DNA of 64,000 bases from CAYPEL01 sp036479985 (GTDB lineage Bacteria > Pseudomonadota > Gammaproteobacteria > DSM-19610). Under the pieces are notes generated by a model. It saw nothing but the letters and a program-made list of their open reading frames with translations. It searched no databases and was not told the DNA's origin. Each line of letters begins with the position of its first letter. The stretch's first letter is position 1. This document shows, piece after piece, positions 18,675 to 27,632 of the stretch. The stretch covers positions 2,108,001 through 2,172,000 of the forward strand of contig CBDDAF010000003.1 in the NCBI GenBank assembly GCA_965224815.1. Reading direction: 5' to 3'. Made by a program: the position numbers and the translations under genes.

Positions 18675-19535
18675 ATGAGTACAGCACACGGTAGTTATTA
18701 CATACCACACGGCACTGGCTGGCCTATCATTGGATCGATTGGTCTAACCACGTTGGTGGTGGGTGGTGCAAATTATCTAAATGGTTCCAGCATGGGCATG
18801 CCAATGATATTGGTAGGTCTTGCGATTACCTTGTTCATGATGTTTGGCTGGTTCGGCACCGTGATTAGAGAAAGTGAAGCCGGTACCTATAATGACCAGG
18901 TCGATAAATCATTTCGTTGGGGGATGAGTTGGTTCATCTTCTCTGAAGTGATGTTTTTCGCGGCATTTTTCGGTGCGCTTTTCTATGCGCGTGTATTGTC
19001 TGTGCCCTGGTTAGGTGGCGAAGATATATCTACTAACCAGTTCCTGTGGAACGGTTGGGAAGCGGCGTGGCCAACTAATGGTCCGGGTAATATTGGCGGT
19101 GAATTCGAGAGCATGGGTCCCTGGGGTCTGCCAGCTATCAACACCCTGTTGTTGTTAACCAGTGGCGTGACAGTGACTCTTGCACATTGGGCATTGAAAA
19201 AACAACAGCGTGGGCCATTGGTATTCTGGTTGTTCGCGACAGTTGCGCTGGGTACTGCCTTCCTGACTTGTCAGGTAATAGAATATGTCCACGCCTATCA
19301 TGAGCTGAATCTGACGCTGGGTGCGGGTGTATATGGTTCTACGTTCTTTATGTTAACCGGGTTTCACGGTATGCATGTGACTATTGGTACCATCATGCTG
19401 GCGATTATTATGTTTCGTTGTATGAAGGGTCACTTTACACCGGATAAGCATTTTGCTTTTGAAGGTGTCGCCTGGTATTGGCACTTTGTTGACGTTGTAT
19501 GGTTGGGGCTGTTTATATTTGTGTATATTCTATAG
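18675..19535 (+). CDS. coxC: Cytochrome c oxidase subunit III
   Basis: The 286-residue product has seven hydrophobic segments and family marks such as FGWFGTVIRE, SEVMFFAAFF, and GFHGMHVTIG followed by WHFVDVVWL at the C-terminus. Subunit III stabilises the oxidase and its proton channel. AGAGGA precedes the ATG. A strong intrinsic terminator follows directly, so this gene ends the first cox transcript. Confidence 0.97.
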   Translation: MSTAHGSYYIPHGTGWPIIGSIGLTTLVVGGANYLNGSSMGMPMILVGLAITLFMMFGWFGTVIRESEAGTYNDQVDKSFRWGMSWFIFSEVMFFAAFFGALFYARVLSVPWLGGEDISTNQFLWNGWEAAWPTNGPGNIGGEFESMGPWGLPAINTLLLLTSGVTVTLAHWALKKQQRGPLVFWLFATVALGTAFLTCQVIEYVHAYHELNLTLGAGVYGSTFFMLTGFHGMHVTIGTIMLAIIMFRCMKGHFTPDKHFAFEGVAWYWHFVDVVWLGLFIFVYIL

Positions 19536-19555
19536 CTCAGATTTTACTGGGAAAT

Positions 19556-19588
19556 AAAAAAGCGCCGCAATTGCGGCGCTTTTTTGTC
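19556..19588 (+). terminator. Intrinsic terminator after coxC
   Basis: A 9-bp GC-rich stem (GCGCCGCAA and its exact complement) with almost no loop is preceded by an A-run and followed by TTTTTT. It is symmetric enough to work in both directions and closes the coxBA-ctaG-coxC transcript. Confidence 0.93.
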
Positions 19589-19853
19589 GTTATACCAAGC
19601 GTATAGATATTTACAATCTAGCACTGCTGTCCAGTAAAGTAGTTAGTTGTAGCGATTAATCTATCAACGCATTTATTGTTATCTGGGCATGAAATTCATG
19701 CACTGCGCTATGATAAATTCGTCCCCTCCCCCTCAGGGGGAGGGACAGGGAGAGGGGGTGTAAATAAAGGCAATTGCGTTTTTATCAAATCCCCTCTCCC
19801 CAACCCTCTCCCTGAGGGAGAGGGAGTCAACGGGACAGCAGTGATAATCTAGT
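19589..19853. other. Gap with repeat B
   Basis: From the terminator to 19721 the sequence is featureless and AT-rich. 19722-19827 holds the second CCCCTCCCC element. No gene is seen. Confidence 0.5.
19722..19827. repeat. CCCCTCCCC element, copy B
   Basis: This full-length copy of about 106 bases has both GC-rich dyads and the internal spacer (AAATAAAGGCAATTGC) that is shared, with changes, with copies at 28522 and 60831. It lies between convergent cox-region genes. Confidence 0.88.
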
Positions 19854-20096
19854 TTAGTTATTTGCCGCCTGGTTAACCTGATGATTGGGAGAGTACAGGC
19901 CATGAGGTTTTATATGGCCAGTTGCAATGCCGAGCATCAACAGGGCAAATAGAGAAACAGAAAGTGCAATACGAATAGTCAGTGCTTTTGCGGTACGGTC
20001 GGTTTGTCCTTTGTCTTTTACAAGATAGAACAGACCACTTGCCAGGCTGGCTACGATGGCAATGATGACGGCGATGATGAATAGTTTGATTAACAA
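19854..20096 (-). CDS. DUF2909 twin-helix membrane protein
   Basis: The product has two hydrophobic segments (LFIIAVIIAIVASLASGLFYL and LTIRIALSVSLFALLML) joined by a short charged loop, the layout of DUF2909, which sits opposite surf1 in the cox clusters of pseudomonads. The frame is open further upstream, to 20243, but those residues overlap the divergent surf1 start and do not resemble the family. A TTG at 20096 gives the usual N-terminus (LLIKLFII). The start is therefore inferred. Confidence 0.7.
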   Translation of the reverse strand: MLIKLFIIAVIIAIVASLASGLFYLVKDKGQTDRTAKALTIRIALSVSLFALLMLGIATGHIKPHGLYSPNHQVNQAANN

Positions 20097-20184
20097 GATG
20101 CTTGTCCGGAACCGGTATGGCCGTTGAGTATAGGTCAATGACAATGTGCTGGCGAGCCGAATATCTACTGACAGATTTGTGGTT

Positions 20185-20907
20185 ATGCCCATGCGTCTAG
20201 GTTTTATCGAGTTCAAACCTGCGCTGTGGCCGACACTCGTCACGCTATTATTTTTAGTGTTTCTGGTGTCGTTGGGATTCTGGCAGCTGGATCGTGCCAG
20301 ACAGAAACAAGAGATTCTGGATAAATACCATGCGGATCATGGCGGCACTGCTATCAGGATCGATGCAGGCTCGTTATCAGCACAAGGACATGACTACCAG
20401 CTTGCAGAGGCAAAGGGATATTTTGATACTGAGCAACAATTTTTACTGGATAATCGTACCCATAAGGGCGCTGTTGGATACCATGTGATTACACCGTTTC
20501 TGATAACCACTAAATCAGCTATTCTGGTTGATCGTGGTTGGGTGCCGCTTGGCGTGAGCCGTGAACAATTACCTGATGTTAGCGTCGATATTTCAAAACG
20601 TATCATTAATGGCAAGTTGAAACCGGTGCAGAAAGATGTGTTCATGCTGGGTCAGGAAGAACCGCGGAGAGTTTGGCCTTACCGTGTGCACCATGTGAAT
20701 ATTAAAAGTTTTAGTGAAGAGTTAGGGTACAGTTTGTCGCCGTATCTCTTGCTGTTAAATCCTGATGAACCCAGTGGTTACGTACGGGACTGGAAACCCT
20801 TTAAATTTGGCCCGGAACGTAATGTGGGTTACGCAGTAACCTGGTTCAGCCTGGCGGTTACGTTGTTACTGATTTATTTATTAGTTAATTCCCGAAAAGT
20901 GAAATGA
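20185..20907 (+). CDS. SURF1 family oxidase assembly protein
   Basis: SURF1 proteins help insert heme A into subunit I. The product has N- and C-terminal membrane helices and the family segments FWQLDRARQK, LDNRTHKG, VDRGWVPLG and NVGYAVTWF. Starts at 20185 and 20191 both give a normal N-terminus; an ATG at 20146 is less likely. It is followed after 1 base by the next assembly gene. Confidence 0.93.
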   Translation: MPMRLGFIEFKPALWPTLVTLLFLVFLVSLGFWQLDRARQKQEILDKYHADHGGTAIRIDAGSLSAQGHDYQLAEAKGYFDTEQQFLLDNRTHKGAVGYHVITPFLITTKSAILVDRGWVPLGVSREQLPDVSVDISKRIINGKLKPVQKDVFMLGQEEPRRVWPYRVHHVNIKSFSEELGYSLSPYLLLLNPDEPSGYVRDWKPFKFGPERNVGYAVTWFSLAVTLLLIYLLVNSRKVK

Positions 20908-20908
20908 T

Positions 20909-21538
20909 ATGTCTGAAGCAATGCCTGTAAAAACCTCACTGACTCGTTCGCGACTTTCATTATTGATGATATCCGGACTGTTTCTCGCACCTGTGATCCT
21001 CGCCTGGCTGGTATTCTTTGTGTTTCCAGATTGGCGTCCGGTGGGCACTATTAATCACGGCGAATTAGTGAAACCAGTTCGTCCTTTACCCGCCTTTAAC
21101 CTGCAATCATTAGACGGTAAATCACTGGATGAAACTTTTTTTCGTGGCAAATGGACCTTTGTAACACTGGTACAAAACAGCTGTGATGAAGCCTGTATTA
21201 AGAAACTCTTTACCATTCGCCAGATCAGGTTGACGCAGGGCAAGAATATCGACCGTCTTCAGCGCCTGCTGTTCTGGCAGAACCCAGCGCAGTCTGCAGC
21301 TGAAATGCAGGGTTTGCAGGAAAAGTATCCAGGATTGGTGATTGTGCCATTAACGCCGGAATATGCTGAAGCAATACCACAGATTTTTCAGCTTGATGAA
21401 AATAACATATTGAATATAAAGGATTATTATCTTGTTGGGCCGTTGGGAAATCTGATGATGCGCTATAACGGTGAGATTGAACCGCAAGGCGTCATCAGAG
21501 ATCTACACAGACTCTTAAAATATTCCGGTTTGGGGTAA
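20909..21538 (+). CDS. Membrane-anchored thioredoxin-fold protein, SCO-like
   Basis: The product has one N-terminal membrane helix and a periplasmic domain that resembles the thioredoxin fold. A CDEAC motif (residues about 92-96) stands where SCO proteins have CPDVC, so copper or disulfide chemistry is possible. The same gene type lies between surf1 and ctaA in pseudomonad cox clusters, where it is uncharacterised. Here ctaA is absent and cyoE follows directly after 35 bases. Confidence 0.8.
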   Translation: MSEAMPVKTSLTRSRLSLLMISGLFLAPVILAWLVFFVFPDWRPVGTINHGELVKPVRPLPAFNLQSLDGKSLDETFFRGKWTFVTLVQNSCDEACIKKLFTIRQIRLTQGKNIDRLQRLLFWQNPAQSAAEMQGLQEKYPGLVIVPLTPEYAEAIPQIFQLDENNILNIKDYYLVGPLGNLMMRYNGEIEPQGVIRDLHRLLKYSGLG

Positions 21539-21573
21539 AATACCCAGCTCACTTTCCTCTGGATACTGTTCAC

Positions 21574-22479
21574 ATGTCACATACCATGACCGCGACTACC
21601 GCTGCCCACTGGCGTGATTACGCGGGCGTGTGCAAACTCAAAGTGGTTGCTCTCATTGTGTTTACTGCGGTTGTCGGTATGTTTCTGGCCGTTCCGGGTA
21701 TGGTGCCCTGGACTGCACTGATTTTCGGCAATCTTGGAATTGGTCTGGCGGCGGCTTCTGCAGCAGCGATTAATCATGTAGTTGATCAACATATCGATGC
21801 AAAAATGTCGCGTACACGCGATCGGCCAGTGGCCAGTGGTCACATCACTGGCAAGCAATGTTTGGGTTTTGCGCTGATCCTCGGAACGATTGCCATGCTG
21901 ATACTGGTTCTGTTTGTAAATATTTTGACTGCAGTACTGACCTTTGCATCACTCATTGGTTATGCCGTCGTATATACCATGTACCTGAAACGTGCGACGC
22001 CACAGAACATCGTTATTGGGGGTGCGGCGGGTGCGGCACCTCCTGTGCTCGGCTGGACTGCAGTAACTGGCAGTGTCGATCCGAATGCCCTGTTACTGTT
22101 TCTGATTGTGTTTGTCTGGACGCCGCCGCATTTCTGGGCGCTGGCGATTCATCGGCGCAATGAATATGCAAAAGCCGATGTTCCCATGCTGCCGGTCACC
22201 CACGGTGTGGAATTTACCCGCTTGCAGGTGATGCTCTATACTATCTTGCTGGTTGTAGTCACGATGTTGCCCTTCGTCACCCAGATGAGCGGGCTGTTCT
22301 ATCTGGCAGGGGCTTTGTTTCTTGGCGCTGGTTTTCTTTATCATGCGTGGTCACTGCTACACGATGAAAGTGGTGAGCAGGCGATGAAAACCTTTGGTTA
22401 TTCCATCGTTTATCTCATGGCGTTGTTTGCATTCCTGCTGGTGGATCACTACATTCCGTTATTGCAAAGCCTGTTCTAA
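21574..22479 (+). CDS. cyoE: Protoheme IX farnesyltransferase
   Basis: CyoE/CtaB adds a farnesyl chain to heme B to make heme O. The polyprenyl-binding motif NHVVDQHIDAKMSRTRDRP is intact near residue 67, with a second acidic region (RRNEYAKADVPMLPV) near residue 195. About nine membrane helices are seen in 301 residues. The next enzyme, heme A synthase, is not in this window. Confidence 0.96.
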   Translation: MSHTMTATTAAHWRDYAGVCKLKVVALIVFTAVVGMFLAVPGMVPWTALIFGNLGIGLAAASAAAINHVVDQHIDAKMSRTRDRPVASGHITGKQCLGFALILGTIAMLILVLFVNILTAVLTFASLIGYAVVYTMYLKRATPQNIVIGGAAGAAPPVLGWTAVTGSVDPNALLLFLIVFVWTPPHFWALAIHRRNEYAKADVPMLPVTHGVEFTRLQVMLYTILLVVVTMLPFVTQMSGLFYLAGALFLGAGFLYHAWSLLHDESGEQAMKTFGYSIVYLMALFAFLLVDHYIPLLQSLF

Positions 22480-22592
22480 GCAAGCTTTATAGACTTGTTA
22501 AATATAAATGCTTTACGAGATGTTATTTCGTATATTATAATTTACTAATTAACTAGCTGGCCTCTCTGCCAGTCCATAATAACGAGGCTGAT

Positions 22593-24053
22593 ATGGCTCA
22601 AGCGGGATCTCCTAGTAGCGAACAATACAACTACGAAATCATTCGTAAGTTCGCCATTATGGCGATGGTCTGGGGCGTGCTGGGTATGACTGCCGGTGTT
22701 TATATTGCATCGGAACTGGCTTACCCGTTTCTTAATTTCGATATTCCCGCCATTACTTTTGGTCGGCTGAGACCGGTTCACACTACACTGGTTATTTTTG
22801 GATTTGGTGGCAGCGCCCTGTTTGCTACGTCCTATTATATTGTGCAACGTACTTGCCAGGTTCGGCTTTACAGTGACTGGATGGCGTCAGCGACTTTTTG
22901 GGGCTGGCAAGTTGCAGTAGGTCTAGGTGCAGTAAGCTATATGCTGGGATATACCCAGTCGCGTGAATACGCCGAATTCGAATGGCCCATCGATTTGCTA
23001 ATCGCCGTTACCTGGATTGTTTATTTCCTGCTTTATGTGCAAACGCTAAGGCGCCGTTCGCAACCGCATATTTATGTAGCCAACTGGTTTTTTATCGCCT
23101 TTATTCTGGCCACAGCGATACTGCATATTTTTAACAACCTGGCAGTACCCATCGGCCTGTTCTCGCTTAAATCCTACAGTCTGTTTTCGGGTGTGCAGGA
23201 TGCCATGACGCAATGGTGGTACGGACATAATGCCGTGGGTTTCTTCCTGACAGCAGCCTTTCTCGGCATGATGTATTACTTCGTACCCAAGCAGGCAGGC
23301 CGTCCGGTTTATTCTTATCGGTTATCGATTATTCATTTCTGGGCGCTTAGTTTTCTTTACATGTGGGTGGGTGCGCATCACTTGCACTGGACTGCCTTGC
23401 CGGATTGGACTTCGACACTGGCCGCTACGTTTTCCATTATGTTGTTGCTGCCATCCTGGGGCGGCATGATTAACGGCATCATGACTTTGTCAGGCGCCTG
23501 GGATAAATTGCGCACTGATCCGATTATGTTATTTATGATTACCGCGCTGTCTTTCTATGGCATGTCGACGTTTGAAGGGCCGCTGATGTCCCTGAAAAGT
23601 GTCAACGCACTTTCACACTACACCGACTGGACAATCGGACACGTGCATTCCGGTGCATTGGGTTGGGTGGCGATGATTACCTTCGGCTCTTTCTATCATA
23701 TGGTGCCACGTCTGTACGACACACATTTGTACAGTACTCGACTGGTCTACATCCATTTCTGGTTGGCAACGATCGGTATCCTGCTTTACATCACGTCGAT
23801 GTGGGTAGCGGGTATCTTCCAGGGATTGATGCTGCGCAGTTTTGATGAGTACAGCAACCTGGCGTATACCTTTGTTGAAACTGTAGCTTTTCTGCACAAA
23901 CCTTATGTCATACGAGCAGTCGGTGGTGCCTTCTTCCTGGCAGGTACCTTGTTTATGGTTTACAACATGTTCATGACCATTCGCCGATCGAAAACCGAAG
24001 CGGCAGAAATTGAAGCTAAAATTGCTGCCAAGCTGGCTGCGGTACACACTTGA
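22593..24053 (+). CDS. ccoN: cbb3-type cytochrome c oxidase subunit I
   Basis: CcoN is the catalytic heme b/b3-CuB subunit of the high-affinity oxidase. Histidine ligands are seen in RPVHTTLVIFGFG, YGHNAVGFFLTA, GAHHLHWTALPDW and HVHSGALGWVAM. The 486-residue length and about 12 helices are normal. The 113-base gap upstream should hold the promoter; I could not find a canonical FNR box (TTGAT-N4-ATCAA) in it. Confidence 0.97.
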   Translation: MAQAGSPSSEQYNYEIIRKFAIMAMVWGVLGMTAGVYIASELAYPFLNFDIPAITFGRLRPVHTTLVIFGFGGSALFATSYYIVQRTCQVRLYSDWMASATFWGWQVAVGLGAVSYMLGYTQSREYAEFEWPIDLLIAVTWIVYFLLYVQTLRRRSQPHIYVANWFFIAFILATAILHIFNNLAVPIGLFSLKSYSLFSGVQDAMTQWWYGHNAVGFFLTAAFLGMMYYFVPKQAGRPVYSYRLSIIHFWALSFLYMWVGAHHLHWTALPDWTSTLAATFSIMLLLPSWGGMINGIMTLSGAWDKLRTDPIMLFMITALSFYGMSTFEGPLMSLKSVNALSHYTDWTIGHVHSGALGWVAMITFGSFYHMVPRLYDTHLYSTRLVYIHFWLATIGILLYITSMWVAGIFQGLMLRSFDEYSNLAYTFVETVAFLHKPYVIRAVGGAFFLAGTLFMVYNMFMTIRRSKTEAAEIEAKIAAKLAAVHT

Positions 24054-24070
24054 TGTGCGGAGAATAGCCA

Positions 24071-24808
24071 GTGATTAAACACGAAAGTATAGAAACCAAT
24101 TCCGGTTTACTGATCATCCTGACGTTGATCGTGATCAGTATCGGCGGCCTGGTGGAAATCGTCCCGTTGTTTTATATCAACGATACCGTAGAAGATGTCG
24201 CAGGGGTCAGGCCTTATTCACCGCTTGAATTGCGCGGCCGTGACATTTATCAGCGCGAAGGTTGTTATCTCTGTCATTCGCAAATGATTCGTCCGTTTCG
24301 TGACGAGTTGTTGCGTTACGGCCATTATTCGCTGGCGGCTGAATCCAAATATGATCATCCATTCCAATGGGGGTCGAAACGGACAGGTCCGGATCTGGCA
24401 CGTGTAGGCGGCAAATATTCCAATGAATGGCATGTTGCACATCTGGTCAATCCGCGTGATGTGGTGCCTCAATCTATTATGCCAAACTATGGCTGGTTGC
24501 TGGACACAGATCTGAATTATTCTGATATGCAGGCGCGCATGCGGGCATTGAAGGTGACGGGTGTGCCGTATTCCGAAACCCAGCAAGAATACAACTTGAA
24601 TATTGCCGAGTTCGGTTTAGTGGTAGCAGACCGGCTGGATATTCTTAATGCAGAGGACAGTCTGATTGAACAGGCCATGGCGCAAGATTATGACGGCCGT
24701 CTTTCGCATATCACCGAAATGGATGCCTTGATCGCTTACTTACAAGTGTTGGGTACCATGGTTGACTTCAGTCAATACGATGAAGGCTATTTTGTCGAGT
24801 TCCGTTAA
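24071..24808 (+). CDS. ccoO: cbb3-type oxidase subunit II, monoheme cytochrome c
   Basis: CcoO passes electrons to CcoN. It has one N-terminal membrane anchor and one heme site CYLCHSQMIRPF near residue 75. A GTG start at 24071 is preceded by CGGAGA and lies 17 bases after ccoN. The length of 245 residues is somewhat longer than usual owing to a C-terminal extension ending in YFVEFR. Confidence 0.96.
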   Translation: MIKHESIETNSGLLIILTLIVISIGGLVEIVPLFYINDTVEDVAGVRPYSPLELRGRDIYQREGCYLCHSQMIRPFRDELLRYGHYSLAAESKYDHPFQWGSKRTGPDLARVGGKYSNEWHVAHLVNPRDVVPQSIMPNYGWLLDTDLNYSDMQARMRALKVTGVPYSETQQEYNLNIAEFGLVVADRLDILNAEDSLIEQAMAQDYDGRLSHITEMDALIAYLQVLGTMVDFSQYDEGYFVEFR

Positions 24809-24810
24809 TC

Positions 24811-25020
24811 ATGCCGGACTGGTTGCTCTGGTTTACCCGGTATGAGAACAGCAAGATGGTTGCCTTGTTGCTTTTTTTTAGTGTTTTTTGCGGCATTTTT
24901 ATTTATCTGTTTTCCGATCGAAAGCGTTCAGCCCGGTTAGAATCATACAAATACATGCCGCTGAATGATGATCAACCTGATGTAACCACCCCCGAGGGTG
25001 AGGACAAAGGCAATGAGTGA
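24811..25020 (+). CDS. ccoQ: cbb3-type oxidase small subunit CcoQ
   Basis: A 69-residue protein has one membrane helix (MVALLLFFSVFCGIFIYLF) followed by a charged tail with R-K-R-S and KYMPLNDD, the usual CcoQ/FixQ layout. CcoQ stabilises the complex. It starts 2 bases after ccoO and overlaps ccoP by 8 bases. Confidence 0.9.
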   Translation: MPDWLLWFTRYENSKMVALLLFFSVFCGIFIYLFSDRKRSARLESYKYMPLNDDQPDVTTPEGEDKGNE

Positions 25021-25945
25021 AACAAAAGGAAAATCACAACAACCTGCCGTGCAGACTACCGGTCACGCATGGGATGGCGATATTCAGGAATTCAATAATC
25101 CGTTACCAACCTGGTGGCTGTGGTCTTTTTATGCCAGCGTTGTGTTCGCGATTATTTACTGGATATTTTTCCCTGCCTGGCCAATTGGCGATTCTTATAC
25201 AAAGGGTGTGATGAATAATATTACCTTTGTAAATGATGCAGGTGTCCTGCAAACCTCGCACTGGAATACCCGTGCGCGTTTGTTGCGTGAGTTGCAGGAA
25301 GGTGACGCTGCAGCAGTAAGCAAAGTGTATCTTGAAAAAGTAGCTGAAACGAGTTATTCGGATATCCTGCAGGATGCAGAAATGATGACCTTTGCGCGTT
25401 CCGTGGCCAAGGGTATATTTGGTGATAATTGCACACCCTGTCATGGCGCCGGTGCGGCGGGTGTGATTGGTTTATTTCCAAATCTGGCCGATGATGACTG
25501 GTTATGGGGCGGTACACCGGAAGAAATTGAAGCCTCTATCCAGCATGGACGGTTTGGATTTATGCCAGCATTCAAAGCGGTGCTTGATGATAAGCAGCTT
25601 GATGATGTGACAGGTTATGTGCTGAGTCTTTCTGGTCATGAAATTGAGCAGGGAATTGTCAAACGTGGCCGGGATATATTTCGGGGTAAAGAGGGAGGTT
25701 GTTACTACTGCCATACCAGTGCAGCCACCGGGTTGAAGTCGCAAGGTGCTGCTAATCTTACTGATGCAGTATGGACGGTTGCTGATGTGATAGGTGCTGA
25801 CTCATTAGAAGCAAAAAATTCTGCTGTCCGCAATGTGATCGAAAAGGGTGTGCAACGCCGCATGCCTCCCTGGTCTGAGCGTTTGACGCCTGAACAAATT
25901 AAACTTTTGACGGTTTACGTTCACGAGTTGGGTGGCGGGCAATAA
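25013..25945 (+). CDS. ccoP: cbb3-type oxidase subunit III, diheme cytochrome c
   Basis: CcoP has one membrane helix and two cytochrome c domains with heme motifs CTPCH (about residue 142) and CYYCH (about 232). The conserved DGIQEFNNPLPTWW-type N-terminal region is present as DGDIQEFNNPLPTWW. I chose the ATG at 25013 (MSETKGK), inside the end of ccoQ, over one 5 codons upstream. A large inverted repeat follows the stop codon and may end the ccoNOQP transcript. Confidence 0.96.
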   Translation: MSETKGKSQQPAVQTTGHAWDGDIQEFNNPLPTWWLWSFYASVVFAIIYWIFFPAWPIGDSYTKGVMNNITFVNDAGVLQTSHWNTRARLLRELQEGDAAAVSKVYLEKVAETSYSDILQDAEMMTFARSVAKGIFGDNCTPCHGAGAAGVIGLFPNLADDDWLWGGTPEEIEASIQHGRFGFMPAFKAVLDDKQLDDVTGYVLSLSGHEIEQGIVKRGRDIFRGKEGGCYYCHTSAATGLKSQGAANLTDAVWTVADVIGADSLEAKNSAVRNVIEKGVQRRMPPWSERLTPEQIKLLTVYVHELGGGQ

Positions 25946-25959
25946 TCACTTGGTTGCCC

Positions 25960-26077
25960 GTACATTGATCTTCCACGCAGTGGTTTGCAGACGCGCTATA
26001 AATTCATCCCGGTACGCTCGGTGGCAGCATCCCTGCTGCCCACGGTCTGCAAACCACTGCGTGGAAGATCAATGTAC
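25960..26077. repeat. 33-bp perfect inverted repeat with nested hairpin
   Basis: The arm 25960-25992 (begins GTACATTGATCTTCCACG) is the exact reverse complement of 26045-26077. The 52-base centre contains a second hairpin, GGCAGCA with TGCTGCC around 26032-26040. No gene is inside. It lies directly after ccoP and could act as a strong mRNA 3-prime hairpin. I saw no other copy in the window. Confidence 0.9.
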
Positions 26078-26210
26078 TGTCGGGTAGTTGAATTTGCGAA
26101 CCGTGCAATTACTGTAGGAGCGGCTTTAGCCGCGATGGGGCTGCGGTGTCCATCGCGGCTAAAGCCGCTCCTACAATTCCTCGCTGCTTAAACAGAGGTT
26201 CCTTAGAATT
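26075..26210. repeat. REP-like nested element, copy 2
   Basis: The core 26113-26175 has TGTAGGAGCGGCTTTAGCCG facing its reverse complement across about 25 bases. Outside the core, the left flank (TTGCGAACCGTGCAATTA) and the right flank (CTCGCTGCTTAAACAGAGG) match the outer arms of copies 3, 7 and 8. Confidence 0.85.
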
Positions 26211-26213
26211 GTT

Positions 26214-27632
26214 ATGCCTGAGACCGCTAACGAAGTTCTGATTCAGGCGAATATTCCGGTCTTTCCGCGTTCTGTTAAGGGGCAATTCAGAAATATTAAA
26301 TGGATTATTCTAGGCGTTGCCTATGGGGTGTATTTTTTATTACCCTGGTTACGTTGGGAGCGTTCGGTCGGACCGGATCAAGCGGTTTTATTTGATATTG
26401 TTTCGCGTCGCTTTTATCTGTTTGATTGGGTCTTGCATGCCCAGGATCTTTTTTGGCTGGCCGGTTTTCTGGTTGTGGCTGCGTTATTGTTGTTCTTTAT
26501 CACCAGTCTGGCCGGGCGTGTATTTTGCGGATATTTTTGTTTTCAGACCTTGTGGACAGATTTATATTTGTTCATCGAGCGCCGGGTGCAAGGTGATCGT
26601 GTAGCGCGTATTCGGCTCGATAAGTCGGCGTGGAGTTTTAATAAGATATTTCGCAAGACGCTGACTCACCTGTTGTGGTTGCTCGCTGCTTTCTGGACGG
26701 GTTTTACCTTTACGTTGTACTGGGAAAATGCGCCAGAGTTAATTGTTAAATTCTTTACTGGCGAAGCGCCATTTCCTGCTTACGCAACGACACTGTTTTT
26801 GACAGCGACAACGTATGTCATGGCCGGTATGGCGCGCGAACAGGTGTGTACTTACATGTGTCCGTATTCGCGCTTCCAGGCAGTCATGTTTGATTCCGAT
26901 ACGCGGATTGTTGCCTATGACGAAGCCCGTGGTGAAGCTAAGGCTGGCCGTCATAAAATTAATCGTGAATTAAAAACCCAGGAACAACGTCAGGCAGCCG
27001 GTGCGGGTGATTGTATCGATTGTGGTTATTGCGTGCAGGTATGTCCGGTGGGAATTGATATCCGTAATGGACTACAGATTCAATGTATCAGTTGTGCGTT
27101 ATGTATTGATGCCTGTGACACCATGATGGGTTCGCTGGGCTGGGAAAAAGGACTGATTCGATACAGTTCTGAAAATCAGCTAAAAGGTTTGACCAGCCGC
27201 TTGTTAAAACCTAAATCAATTGGTTACGCGGTGATGCTGGTAGCAGTGGCCGGCCTTCTGTTTTGGAATGTAGGGCATCAATTGCCGATGGAGTTCTCAA
27301 TTGTGCAGGTTCGGCAGCCTTTATTTGTGCGCATGTCAGATGGCCGCATTCAAAATAGTTACGAGTTGCACCTGGAAAATAAAACCAATGATGTTATTCC
27401 GCTTGCAGTGATGATGGATGGTTTAGCGGGTGCTGAACTTGACCTGGGTAAGCTGGCTTCGGTTGAGGTGCCGCCGCAGCGTTCTCTGAAACTTCTTGCC
27501 CGGGTGCGTTGGCTGTCTGATCACAATGTCAAAGGCGCGCGCGCGTTTCATTTTAATTTGATACCGCAGCTTAATAGTGAGCTAGGCATGATCAGTGGTG
27601 ATGCCAGCTTTTATCTACCGGGTAACCGCTGA
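26214..27632 (+). CDS. ccoG: Cytochrome oxidase maturation ferredoxin CcoG
   Basis: CcoG (FixG/RdxA) is a membrane iron-sulfur protein that reduces copper during cbb3 assembly. About five membrane helices are seen, with EQVCTYMCPYSRFQ and two clusters of cysteines, CIDCGYCVQVCPVG and CISCALCIDAC, which bind two 4Fe-4S centres. A C-terminal immunoglobulin-like domain follows. Length 472 is normal. It overlaps the next gene by 1 base (TGATG). Confidence 0.96.
   Translation: MPETANEVLIQANIPVFPRSVKGQFRNIKWIILGVAYGVYFLLPWLRWERSVGPDQAVLFDIVSRRFYLFDWVLHAQDLFWLAGFLVVAALLLFFITSLAGRVFCGYFCFQTLWTDLYLFIERRVQGDRVARIRLDKSAWSFNKIFRKTLTHLLWLLAAFWTGFTFTLYWENAPELIVKFFTGEAPFPAYATTLFLTATTYVMAGMAREQVCTYMCPYSRFQAVMFDSDTRIVAYDEARGEAKAGRHKINRELKTQEQRQAAGAGDCIDCGYCVQVCPVGIDIRNGLQIQCISCALCIDACDTMMGSLGWEKGLIRYSSENQLKGLTSRLLKPKSIGYAVMLVAVAGLLFWNVGHQLPMEFSIVQVRQPLFVRMSDGRIQNSYELHLENKTNDVIPLAVMMDGLAGAELDLGKLASVEVPPQRSLKLLARVRWLSDHNVKGARAFHFNLIPQLNSELGMISGDASFYLPGNR

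Noticed and set aside
20097..20243. Longer N-terminus of the DUF2909 protein
   Set aside because: The extra 49 residues overlap the divergent surf1 start and lack resemblance to the family.
22480..22592. FNR-type site upstream of ccoN
   Set aside because: No TTGAT-N4-ATCAA match; only a loose ACGA/TCGT dyad is present.
25985..26191. Open frame inside the inverted repeat after ccoP
   Set aside because: It reads across a 33-bp inverted repeat and a REP element; composition is not protein-like.
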